Shown here piece by piece: positions 1-10,960 of a stretch of DNA of 64,000 nt. Where the stretch lies: the NCBI GenBank assembly GCA_030562195.1, contig JAUJPP010000005.1:25903106-25967105 (forward strand), read 5' to 3'. Every line of letters begins with the position of its first letter. The stretch's first letter is position 1. This stretch comes from Nipponacmea schrenckii. Lineage: Eukaryota > Mollusca > Gastropoda > Lottiidae. A model generated the notes under the pieces. That model worked only from the letters and a program-made list of their open reading frames with translations. It ran no database searches and was not told the origin of the DNA. The translations under genes were made by a program, and so were the position numbers.

Positions 1-944
1 GTATGTTTTGAATTTTAATGGAAATATTTTGCCAAAAAAAATAAAATAAAATTTCGGGTGTTAAGAAATTACATAATCAGATTAATTTGTTCCCCAGCTC
101 AGTGATTTGACAAGTAGGTGTGAAAATTTAAACCACCAGTTTTATTGACATGTTATATAACAGGCTTTAAAATACAGATGTGATGTCACCCTTTGTTTTT
201 TGTGTACCAATATCCAACATATTGGTACTGGCAAGTGGCCAAGAGTCCAATATTAAAGTCAATATTGGACTCTAAATATCAGCCACTTGCCCATAACGAA
301 TGGGGATTAGACTGACTACTACTCAGATTAAATTCACTCATACTTTATTCAGAGAACTAATCCAGGTTTCAAAATGTATAGTGTTCAATGTTACGTCCAA
401 TTAAAACTTAAAGTTTATCTTCAAATCCTTACTTTCAAATGAAAAAGATAATTAATTATTCATTAGGGCGAAATCTGTCAGCATCGATTAAAGTATTTCA
501 AATCTTGTCAAATAAGCTTACCAATTGATAAATTATGCGTTTTTTCATTGTTACTTAGTGTATTCATAATTTATTTAACGTTATGTGGACACAGGAAGGT
601 CCATCTGTGTTTTATGGATAGTTCTGGTAGATGTTAGCTAGGTATTTCCTACGTAATTAGGCCGATTATGAGTTAATTCAGGAATTATTAGACAAACTGA
701 CAAAGTTTTACCATTCATTAGAACATCTTTCCTTTTGATTTATATAAGTATAAAGGAATCAAACAATGAAACTTTTTTCGAAACATCAGGTGCTGCCATA
801 TTGGTTGGTTCATTGTTATTGACACATAGTCTGAATATGGATGATTCTTGTTCTAAAGGGCTTAAACGTTTTGATTTCAGGTTTTGTTTGTAAATAAAAC
901 TTTAGTGAGTTTATAGTGAGCTGTTTTTTTTGTTAATCTGTATT
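1..944. other. Non-coding A+T-rich stretch
   Basis: No reading frame, splice pattern or RNA gene that I recognise. The only structure is the nested palindrome at 206-291, listed separately. It could be intron or intergenic sequence of a gene outside the window. Confidence 0.5.
206..291. repeat. Nested palindrome (two hairpins)
   Basis: Outer arms GGCAAGTGGC (230-239) and GCCACTTGCC (282-291) are perfect inverted repeats. They enclose a second inverted pair, AGAGTCCAATATT and AATATTGGACTCT, around a 6-nt loop. Just upstream, ACCAATA and TATTGGT (206-226) form another small hairpin. This looks like a short foldback or MITE-like insertion. I see no convincing target-site duplication, so the element class is open. 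Confidence 0.6.
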
Positions 945-1074
945 TTAAGTTGGTTAATGGATCTCAAGTTTGTCAATGCGTCTAATAATGAGCGTATAAC
1001 TCGGACCTTTCGGTCCTCGTCAACGGTCATTATTAGACTTATTGACAAACTTTCGACCATTAACCTATACTTAA
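945..1074. mobile_element. 130-bp foldback/MITE-like element
   Basis: The two halves are long imperfect inverted repeats of about 47 bp. The left arm starts TTAAGTTGGTTAATGG and the right arm ends CCATTAACCTATACTTAA. The inner arms share a perfect GTTTGTCAAT...TCTAATAATGA core. The centre holds a second hairpin, GGACC-TTTC-GGTCC, near 1003-1016. The ends begin and finish with TTAA, which would fit a TTAA target site, but the arms are not identical at their tips. No coding capacity. Confidence 0.6.
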
Positions 1075-1379
1075 CACCCTGACTGATCAATTTGAAACAG
1101 ATTTTATGAAATAAAAACCCCAAAATTGGTATTTATTTTGTTAATTTATTTAAAATTAATGCTTTGAATTTTCATGGTAAAACGACCATGTCGCATATCA
1201 TTTAAGAGACAATGATGTATACCACATTGATGTGGGATGAATATATTTTATGTTAGTACTGGAGTTGTAAAATTTCATTTTGCTTTTTTAAAATATGCTT
1301 CTGCACTTTTGGCATATATATATCCTTTATTGAAGAGTTTTGAGGCTATTATAAAACAGAAAATCTCAAGTCAATGTGT

Positions 1380-2620
1380 TCATAAGGAAATGTGGTATTG
1401 CCGTTCAAAGTTTCAAAAATGTCAGAATTCGGTTGGCTATAAAACCCAGGAGTTGATATTTTTCATTCAATATTGTCATATCTATAGACAGCTGAGGTCA
1501 AGGCCATTCTATATGGAAAATTTCAAGGCCATTGAAGGTCACAAGATATAGAATTTCAAATTTTCAAAAAATTCAAACGGGCATTTAATAAATTTAAGTT
1601 CGAAAATCAAAATTCTGTTTCCAACATCCTTTAGATAAGGGAGCAAGGTTTTGATAGATACCAAAATCATACAAATCGGATAATAAATGACGGACTAATT
1701 AAATTTTAAAGAAAATTTGCCATTCTCAAAAAATGGCGCATGCACATTGATTCTTCTCGGGGGATGCAAATTATTTTGTATAGCTAATAATATATACTGT
1801 TTTTGCTTACATTCTTGAATTACACGGGATGTAGGGTCGCCTGAAGTGAGATGAAAAAAACGGAAGTCCCCACGCCCAAACCGGAAGTGATCAAAAAATT
1901 TTGATGATATATTTTTAATTGTGTTGCGTATCTATTTATATCCTGTAAATTTCAGATCGATCCGAACATTAGAGCCCGAAAGTGTAACATAACCTTCCAA
2001 ATTTGCAAAATAGTCAGATTTCGGTGGGCTATAAAACCGGAAGTTAATATTTGCCATGCAATATCAGCACATCTATAGACAGCTGAGGTCAAGGACATTC
2101 TACATCTCATATGTCAAGGTCACTGAAGTTCAAGGTCACGAGATATAGAGTTTTGAATTTTCGAAAAATTCGAACGGGCATAAAAAAAATTCAAATTCGA
2201 AAATTCTGTTCCCAACATTTTTTAGATAAAGTATCAAGGTTTCGATAGACACCAAAATAATAAAAATCGGTTAATAATTGGCGGACTTATTAAATTTTTA
2301 AGAAAATTTGCCATTTTTGAAAAATGCGCATGCACAACATTCAATTTAATTTTTTCTTCATCTCAGGGGATTAAAATCATTTAGTATAGCCAAAGATACT
2401 GTTTTGGTTTAGATTCTTGAATTACATGGGAAGCAAGGTCGCCCGACATGAGACGAAAAAACCGGAAGTCCCCACGCCCAAACCGGAAGTGATCAAAAAA
2501 TTTTGATGACGTAGTTTTAATTGCACTGCCTATCTATCTATATCCTGTAAATTTCAGACCGATGCGACTATTAGGACCCAAGCTAGCTTGAAATCTTATT
2601 TGCATATTATGCAATTCGCC
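1380..2620. repeat. ~602-bp unit in two tandem copies
   Basis: Two head-to-tail copies can be aligned by eye. The block beginning CGGAAGTCCCCACGCCC lies at 1861 and again at 2463, a spacing of 602 bp. Other shared blocks are ATAGACAGCTGAGGTCAAGG, a run ending in GGTCACGAGATATAGA, and AAACCGGAAGTGATCAAAAA. The short reading frame at 1237-1551 falls inside the first copy and has no protein-like character. I cannot assign the repeat to a named family. Confidence 0.75.
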
Positions 2621-2989
2621 ACTTTCTGGTTAGCGAAAATTTCATGTTAGATATTCATTATTGATTCCAGCCCATATAATAACCATTGGTGAAAAGAGAA
2701 ATAGTCTATCTTTTTCCGTTTGGGCTAGCGAGCTTCCCACAAAAAAAAAAAACTAGAGCCGTACGCCTAACGGCACTGAAGCAGTGCGTTCCATCCAGGG
2801 GTTTGTTCGTTAAGCAAAAGACAAAAAGGGTTTATTAATATAAGAAAAATGTGCATCAGAAATGGATTTTGATTTCATAACAAACGCTCCCATACCCCCT
2901 TTTCCCCCTTTCCCCTCTTTGCCCCTCCCCATCCTTAGCCCTCATCATCAATTAAGATAGATAATAAGTTAAAATCATAATAAAAAATG

Positions 2990-4650
2990 GATAGAGGGTC
3001 GTTTAATCTAAAAAAGATATCCGGATCGCCGAAACTCATACTTGTAAATCGCCCAAACGTAGAGAATAATACCCAATACAATGTAGATTGTTTTATATAT
3101 TAAATTCGCAATTTTCAGATGGCGATGAAACCAAAAGTAGATATCGTACAAAAAATATATATATAGCATTGGATAGACAATGTCGAAGCTATATACAAAT
3201 CGAAAGGTCACTAATGGTTCAAGTTGTCTTAAGTCACCAGGGTATAACATTGAGACACCACATAAATAGCGTGGCCTAACATTTTAAAATTTATATTGAA
3301 TAGAGTTTCGTCCCTTAGACCATTATTCCAGTCAACTGTATATTATTGTTGCATAATTATAAGAGATAAAATTTAAAATTCTAAAGGTTGTAATTTCGTT
3401 CCAAATATTCAATATTTACATCACCCACAACAGGAAAAACATATATAACAACTTTGAATCATTTTAACTGGATGTAGAACGATTAAACTAAAAAATAATT
3501 TCAGATCGCTGAAACTTATATCTTGTAGATCGCCCAAATGCAACACATTAAACAGATTGTTTTATAGGGAAAATTCGCAATTTTCAAATGGCGATAAAAG
3601 CGGAAGTATACATCTTACAATAAAGCTTTATATATCATTGGATTCGATAGCTATCACATTTATACAGGTCAAAAATTCGTCAAAGGTCAACGTCAGAATA
3701 TACGAACCTTTAAAAGTTTTTAAAAATTTTAATCGTAAAAAAAATCAAAATCAAAATCAAAATTCAAAAATCTGTTTCCATATATATTTCGGCAATCGGT
3801 TATAGATATTATATACATCAAAATAACACAAATCGAATTATCCCCCGAGACCCTATTTCGATTTAAAGAAAACACGCACAGTTAGTATAGAAGAAATTAC
3901 AAAATTTTGAAATTTTTAAACGCACAATTTTGATTTAAATACCAAGTTTGATATATTAATGGGAAGATGACATTAAGCGTAAAAGGAATATGTAAGAAAT
4001 TCTGTCCTATGTAAATTGGGTCACGTGATAGAGCTCTTGAAAGTTAAAATTCGTGATTTTCAATTGGCTGCAAAACCGGAAGTAAACACCGGACAACAAA
4101 AGTGCGGATACCATTGGGCAGATATAATGAAGGGCAATAACTTTTGTTCAGGTCAAAAGGTCATCAAAGGTCAAGGTCACGAAATATGACCGGTTAAAGT
4201 TTTGACAATTACTGAAAAAATTGAACCGGAAATAAAAGAAAAGCAAAATCGAAATTCAAAAATTCCTTCCCATACTTTTTTGCGCAATCAACTGATGTTT
4301 CTAGAAAATCTAAAATTATGCAAATTAGACTTATTCCTGAGAACTTATTTCAGTTTTACAAAATTTAGTCGTATCAAGATGGAGGAAGATCCGTTACTTC
4401 CGGTTCGAATTTTCTTAATTTAGCATCATTCAATAGACAATTGTAGCTAATTGCAAAATAAATTTTTCAAATATCTTCATTATTCCGGAAGTGCAAAGTT
4501 CAACTTTAAAAGCAATTAAAATCAAAACCGGAAGTGATATCGAAATTTTGAAAATTAATTATACTTAGCAATCCAAATGTCTATATCTGTAAGTTTTCAG
4601 ATCGATCGAAATAAAACTGTAGAAGTTAGAAAATGCAAAAAATTTCAAAT
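2990..4650. repeat. Diverged copies of the same repeat block
   Basis: Related units continue downstream. A block of the type GATCGCCGAAACTCATA...GATCGCCCAAA followed by AAATTCGCAATTTTCA recurs near 3013-3120 and 3505-3590, about 490 bp apart. The ATTCGTGATTTTCAATTGG block near 4040 resembles it. Each unit carries 'accggaagt' and 'aaggtca' words like the 602-bp units upstream. Short reading frames here are by-products of the repeat. The region 2620-2990 between the blocks holds C-rich and A-rich low-complexity sequence only. Confidence 0.6.
4150..4179 (+). promoter_or_regulatory. Cluster of four AGGTCA half-sites within a repeat
   Basis: Four perfect AGGTCA hexamers lie at 4150-4155, 4158-4163, 4168-4173 and 4174-4179, giving direct repeats spaced by 2, 4 and 0 bases. 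The last is part of TCAAGGTCA, the extended half-site of monomeric nuclear receptors of the ERR/SF-1 type. The hexamer identity is seen directly. Binding or function is only possible, because the cluster sits in dispersed-repeat sequence with no gene start nearby. Confidence 0.3.
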
Positions 4651-4937
4651 TCAAAATGTCAGCGAGAAAGTTGGGAAATGTATAATTCTTAAATTGCTAT
4701 CTTTTAAAACTAAATTCAATGTAGTTACCTAAAAAAAAAACATCAAAATCGGATCAAAAATAAAGCCGCAAATTGAAAAACAAAGAAAAACTGTAGACGG
4801 CGCTACGTCATTTCCTGTAGGTCAAAATGGCGTCAAAATACATTCATCAGATTTAGTCTCGCAGCATTTTCGGGAGAAATGTTAACAGAATGTGTGTGGC
4901 ATGTGTAGTTTTGGCTGGGCGCTCTGACCAGAATTTG

Positions 4938-4968
<31 letters not shown>

Positions 4969-5010
4969 ATTTCGAAAACAAAGCAGTGCGTTCGATAGAA
5001 CACACTGCAA
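4938..5010. repeat. A29 tract and adjacent palindrome
   Basis: An uninterrupted run of 29 A (4938-4966) is followed by GCAGTGCGTTC-GATA-GAACACACTGC (4983-5008), a hairpin with one G/T-type mismatch. The word GAAGCAGTGCGTTC also occurs at about 2777-2790, so this is probably the end of the repeat block that starts near 1.4 kb. A poly-F frame on the minus strand is just the complement of the A tract. Confidence 0.6.
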
Positions 5011-7051
5011 AAAAAAAACAAAAAAAATAATTCGAACGAAAACAAAGCGTGACAAATTTTATTTGCCACGCAAAAATTGGTCTGGCCTAAAATGAGATTG
5101 AGGTTTATTCATTTTAACAGTTATACCTTGTTTTAAGTGATGATGTCACTTGCTTTACAAACAGGACAATTAACACATTTCTACATTTTGAGTTTGTTTT
5201 GTAATCAGAAACACACACGAAAATTGTGAAGGGCAACCTCTCTCATATAATAAAACTTTTGGGATCAATTAAAATTCACTATCTTAAGAAGCTTGTCTTA
5301 TCTACCGGTACTGAATATCTCAAATTGACAACTTTAAATCTGTTGTTATATTTTGTATCATAAATATATTGTCATTAACTGTGTCCAGTTTACTGGTCCT
5401 TTCATTTTGAAAATTGTCAATTTAAAAACAACATAACAATACAAATAGATATAACAGAAAACTCCCAAAGAGATATCAAATTTTAAAATATTGTGACTGT
5501 ACATTATGGCAATTATTAAATTTGATTTTTTTCCTGGTAGAATGCTATAGGTTGACAGATTGGGTGTTCTATACATATTATTATGCAAATTTGTGACCTT
5601 TTACACATTTTAATAGTTTTATGTGAAAATTAATTTATGGTCTTCTCTTATTTTTTTCCTTGTAGGACAAAAAACATTGTATACAGAAGTTGATTGATTC
5701 TTCAGATTTCAATTTGCATCCCATAATTTCTTATGTTTTGATTAAGGTTTGATAGATCTAAAGATAGTTGCTGTGAAGCTGAATTGGCCTTGATGAGAAA
5801 TCCTCATATGCACCAATCTCAAGTGTTTCATGTAAAGTTTTACCAGGTTTTAAATTAGATTGTTTAAGAGTTTAAAGGCAGTGAAGATTTTTCTGACCCT
5901 AATGACAGCTGACTGGTATCACATTGAACTGTTTGATGGTTAAAGTGGGCACTGGGCACATACTAGCTTTGTATGACATTGAGCTAACATTTCTTTGAAA
6001 AAATACACATCAATAGATCTGATGATGAAAAAGTAGATTGATTCCATTCTTGGTATCTTGAGTCTTGGTGCCATAAATTTTGTTACTTGTAAGTCTTGTA
6101 AACAATTTGGTACCTGGAGGGTACATTGACTTCATTAACAGGAAATATATCTCAACTGTGTGTTACCAGCTGATTAATAGATAAAGAAATATGTACCTTT
6201 AGAAGTAACAACAAAAATGACCTGCTGGTACAGTTTTCTGTTAATATTTCAAGACTGAATGGTGAGAATATCTGTCAAATTTCAGAAGAGTATAACAGTG
6301 AACCAGGCTGCATCATATGAGATATTGAATGTTATGTTATGTTTGAAAGTTATCAATGTACCATAATGGCTTTTTATACCCCAAAAAACACACAAGGGAA
6401 TATGGTACAGCTTATATTATTAAATAGATTTATTTTAGTAAAATGATGCAGATAATACTAAACTTTGTAATCTGTTCCTTTTTCAATTGAATGAGGTTGG
6501 ATCGTGTAACTATTTTAACTTCGAAGTTCCTGGTGTTTTACAGGGTTGTAACTTTATATATCAGTGTCTAAATATTTCTAGAATATAGATTTTTACATAA
6601 ATGCAACATAAAATGTTCATAAATGTCTCAGAAGTCACTTTTCCCTAAAAATGCTTTGAAAATAAAATTTTGGGTTATAATCCTTTATAGTCCATGAGCT
6701 CAGTTTGGGAAATTTAAATTTGTTATTTCTCTTTTTTTTTTATGTGTGTACACCATTAGATAAGGGTTGGTGTAAGCTAATAATAAAACAAGATTCTCTG
6801 AATATTTGGACCTGAAGATAGTTGGGTTCATTAACCAGTGAGCACAAGGGACACAATAAGAAGAATTAACAAAGAATTTATAGTTGAAGGATTGGAACAG
6901 CTATCCAATTTAATTTTCTTAAACATTGAAATAGTTTTCAAAATTCTATTTCTTAGCGTATTTTTGCACATTTAGACGGCCATAAGGAAAGATGTAAAAT
7001 AAGACTCTAAGATATCTTGTGAAACAAATGTACAATATGATGTGCACTTAC

Positions 7052-7087
<36 letters not shown>
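7052..7087. repeat. (AAT)12 microsatellite with shared flank
   Basis: Twelve AAT units are followed by CACTAAATTTATATAGCGC. A similar arrangement, (ATA)n followed by ATTTATTCATTTATAAAGCGC, lies at 25856-25895. The shared microsatellite-plus-'ataAAGCGC/atAGCGC' layout suggests both are ends of the same dispersed element rather than independent microsatellites. Confidence 0.65.
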
Positions 7088-9188
7088 CACTAAATTTATA
7101 TAGCGCAAAAACACCGATTAAAGTTTCTATTGCACTTGTAACACGTTTTCAGTATTGGTCAGGAAAAGCTTCCTTAAATAATACAATACCATCCAACTTC
7201 TTTATTGACCTACATTTGTTATGAATGTGAAACAATTTGACATCTAAATTGATCTAATTTCATTAAAGTGTGAAGCTTGAAGTGATAAATATACATAAAG
7301 CGATGTGTGTCAATAGTAGACTTTTTTTACTTCATTGAATCTGTATAAAAAGCAACTATGTGAAGAATTTGATAAGTTTCAAATAACATGATATGATGGC
7401 CACCTCTTTATATATAAAAGGAGAGTACACATAAATGATTTTATGAAGACATTACGAATTAATCTAATAACCTAATTCAGATTTTCATGGTTTTAAAAGG
7501 GTTTGATATTTTCCCCTCTCAATTTTGGCCAGAAAATGTCACATTGTTGAACCCATTGTCATCTACCATCTGCTGTACTATATGACAGTTTTAAACTCTA
7601 ATTTATAGAAAGATTTGATATGCTGTAATAGAAAAAAAAAGATCAAGTGTCTTTTACAGTATGTTGGAACCTCTGTTTCATTTTTCATGTAAAGAGAACT
7701 TACATTTGAAAAAACTTCAACATATTAAGAAAATACCACACAGAGCATATTTGAATAAATGAATCTAATTATATACACCAAATATGAAAATTTAAGTTTA
7801 CAAAATTTTGGTAATTATGTGTCATTTTGTAGATTTAAATTCAGTTTTAAACTTAATAGTTTATCTCTTTAAACATCTTTAGAATCTTTGAACACACCCT
7901 TAATGAAAACTAACAGTGAATTTTGATATAAGGTTGTTGGTATTCTCAAAACATTCACAGTTCAATGTGAATTCTGTAAGGTAGGATAAAATATTAGTAA
8001 AATGATTTCATTGTTGCTAAAATTGTATCTGTAAAAAGTTATACCATGGGAAAAGTTGATCCATTAACCTATATAATTTATTGAAATGTCTTGACTTCAT
8101 TAAATTGTGAAAGATGGATATAATGTTAATGTATAAAGAAATGGTATATATCTATCAAATATTTGGCTGTTTATTTTAGGGGATATTTATTTATAATAAA
8201 GGTATGGTGAAGGTAGGATGTTAATGTTTGAATTAACCTGTATGTTTATATTATATATTTCTCTCTAGACTAAACCTTCTCTAAACAATTAACTACCTCT
8301 TTACCATGTTTACTTAAAAAATAACAAGTTAAAATCCGCAGTTAGTTTACTAGTACTTGAAACTTTTTTATAAAGCTTGACATGAAGTTTTGCAATATGA
8401 ATTCAGTCTGTGAAAAAAGTGGGCAAGTATTAAATGTTAAAGGGAACAGCACTTTTACTTAAAAGCTTGAGTCAAATAGAATTAGTTTTCAAAGGTTAAA
8501 ATTAATTTGAAATGTTCAGTAATTTCTTAGAAAATAAAGCTTCATTTACTTAATTGTTTGGAGCTCTAATATTGAAACAGATTTTCTTACTTTTTTTTTA
8601 TAAATTAATTACTTAAGAAATTTTCTTAATCATTTATAATTGTTGTAAATAACTTTATATATCTCCATTGTTTTATTTCAAGCCATCTTTAAATCCATTG
8701 TGAATGGAAAGAAGTAATAACGTAAACATATAAGAGAAGTCATCATGTAGTTTGTTTAAAACATGTTGAATAGACAACAAGTTTGTCAAGTCAAAGTGTC
8801 AGTGATTAGGTTAAAAACGTGTAGAAATCAACAGAATGAAGAGAGCTATTGTTTATGGGAGATTTAGATTTTTTTAAAGTCGTATGAGGTCACTACTTGA
8901 ACTGCCATATATGGATATAATTGTATGTTAATTCATTTGAGGTTGAGTGGTCTTGGTCAAATGATTTTGTTCTGAAATAAATCTAGGTTTGTACAGACTA
9001 TTTTGGGGTTTAATTTTGAGTTTTTTTTTCTTTATTTCCTACACAATAGTTCTTTATTTTTGTAAGAAAAAGATAGTCAACTTACAGTTGTGAAAATTTA
9101 TATTAAGTTTTTATTATGAAAGAATTGATTTCTGATTCTAAAGACAAGGTTCAGTCATCTGACAATATTCAATACAATTAATCCAAGT

Positions 9189-9345
9189 TTAAAGGGATAC
9201 TGTTTCTTGAGCATAAAATAAAAATTTTATTCTCAAGAATGGTCAGTATGAGTATATATATTCGTCATAAACTTACCTGTTGTCATAAAGTAACAGAATC
9301 CCTAAAAATAGAGAAGACTCACAAAACTAAGGCGTTTTTGAAAAA
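9189..9345 (-). mobile_element. Fragment of the TTAA element found at 12991-13242
   Basis: It begins TTTAAAGGGATAC. Read against the reverse complement of the 13-kb element it shares AAAGGGATA, a TTCTCAAGAA-GGTCA-TATG block, and ACTTACCTG-TGTCATAAAGT followed by AACAGA-TC. It is thus the same family in opposite orientation. I cannot find its far terminal repeat, so it is diverged or truncated. Non-coding. Confidence 0.65.
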
Positions 9346-9821
9346 TGCTTTATAAGTGTATTAAGCATTTTTCAATAATCAAATGCATTTTTATTGAAAA
9401 TTACTTTCAAATTTCCTTTGCGGAATCTCTGTTTAATGTTTAATCTTAATGATGTTCAGGTGTCAAAATTTCTCCATGTTGATTTAAAGCATAACATATA
9501 TTATGTTAGTGGCAAATTGAATAGTAATTTTGTTTATGATTAAATAATTATTAAGTGGTTAGGAAACTGTCCATTTTACAAAATTTGAAATCAAGTTTAT
9601 AGGTATAGATATAAAGCTCTATGATGAATTAGTTTAGTCTGTACCAGCCTGTATAATGTTGATATAATATAAGAAGTGTGATAAAGTGATTTGTATATAT
9701 ATATATATGTGATAAGGAAGGGTTATTATTGATAGATGACAGGTTCAAATTATATATAATCTGAGGAAGTATTAATACCATTTCAATCTTAACTTCAATA
9801 AACTTGAATACATACAAGATT

Positions 9822-9845
9822 ATGATGACTCTGACTAAAATAACA
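9822..9845 (+). CDS. Candidate first coding exon of the FAM107 gene
   Basis: ATGATG opens a short frame encoding MMTLTKIT, ending exactly at a consensus donor (ACA|GTAAGTGA). The donor is in phase 0, and the FAM107 exon starting at 15827 also begins in phase 0, so the two could join without a break. The frame upstream of the ATG stays open for several codons. The support is only splice consensus and phase, with about 6 kb of intron implied. The real start may instead be the in-frame ATG at 15863, or an exon elsewhere. Confidence 0.25.
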
Positions 9846-10639
9846 GTAAGTGATTATTATTTTCTTATATTTTTTGTTTACTGTTTGAAATTACGTTTTA
9901 GGTTAATTGAGGTGAGTGTGATATTTCATTGCTGTTGTCACACTGATTTACATTTAAAAGTTTATGGTGTGATTGTTGGATATGTATACCACAGAATTCA
10001 TCTTTCATATTCCACCTTGTTACAATGATTAATTTATTATTAGAATTCATAGAAATATCTTTATTTCCATCTTACTATGATATACATATTGTTAACATAA
10101 TAACTTATACAAATACCTGCCTTTGTTATTTGTTATCTAAAATTTGGTTTATTGATTTGAAGAGCATTACTGTCTCTTGACTGCCAGTTAATGTCCTATT
10201 CAACTGTATAATTTTGCTAATTAACACAATGTGGCCAATTTAATTATATTAGACTAATCAGTCAGATCAATATTTGGGAAGAAAATAAATGGGTTAAACC
10301 AAGGTTTTCTTGTTAGCAAGAAAGCAGAATATTTGTATTTTATTTATAAAGGAAGTTCTGTGAATTAAACTTAATATTGAACTTCCTGTTATGATATGCA
10401 ATCTAATACTTACATAGAGGTTATATTGTTAAAAATAGTAGATAATAATTATACAATATTTACATAGGAAGTGAAAACAAAAATGGTAACATTATTTAAA
10501 CCTAATTGCTTTTCCTTAATTATCTTATGCAGAACATTCTTAAGAAAACATTTGTAAATTTAGTTTTTCATATCATTTAAAAGTAGATTGATATAAGTTT
10601 TATTGCAGGTAAAGTGCACTTAAATGAATTCACATGTAC

Positions 10640-10960
10640 CATGAAATACATTCACATGAACTATGATAATATGTGTTTAGATGCACTCTTTCATGTGTTA
10701 AAATGTAGTCTACCATGGCTTTTGTTTAGATACCATGATACCATGTAATTACATGGAAAATGCCCTGTATTTTGATGTACTACGCATTTTGCTGTACTAT
10801 GCCAAACAATTACATGAGGACATGTATTTAGATGTACTTTTTCATGAGTTGATAATATGTACCATTGTCCATGGAAAGCATTTATACCTATAAGCATTAA
10901 TGTGTACCATGCCATGCTTTCCTTCACCATGATATGCATTGTGATGCACAATGAGTGTCT
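10640..10960. repeat. Degenerate ATG/CAT-rich tandem array
   Basis: The words TACCATG, ACATGA, GATGCA and GATGTAC recur at short irregular spacing throughout. One longer pair aligns over about 70 bp: TTTAGATGCACTCTTTCATG at 10676 and TTTAGATGTACTTTTTCATG at 10828. This looks like an old satellite-type array built from a short unit. A minus-strand frame here has a repetitive, His/Met-rich composition and is not a credible protein. Confidence 0.5.

Larger units (their letters stand above)
5011..9821. other. 4.8 kb of non-coding A+T-rich sequence
   Basis: No exon with convincing splice sites, no RNA gene and no recognisable protein. It contains an (AAT)n microsatellite (7052-7087) and a fragment of a TTAA element (9189-9345), both listed separately. 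It is most simply intergenic DNA or the 5' flank or intron of the FAM107 gene downstream. Confidence 0.5.

Noticed and set aside
1237..1551. 104-codon frame on +
   Set aside because: It overlaps the start of the 602-bp tandem repeat and is not preserved in the second copy. The composition is not protein-like.
4833..5069. Minus-strand frame rich in Phe
   Set aside because: Produced by the A29 tract and other A runs on the + strand.
10691..10951. 86-codon minus-strand frame
   Set aside because: Repetitive His/Met-rich peptide from the ATG/CAT-rich array; no splice context.
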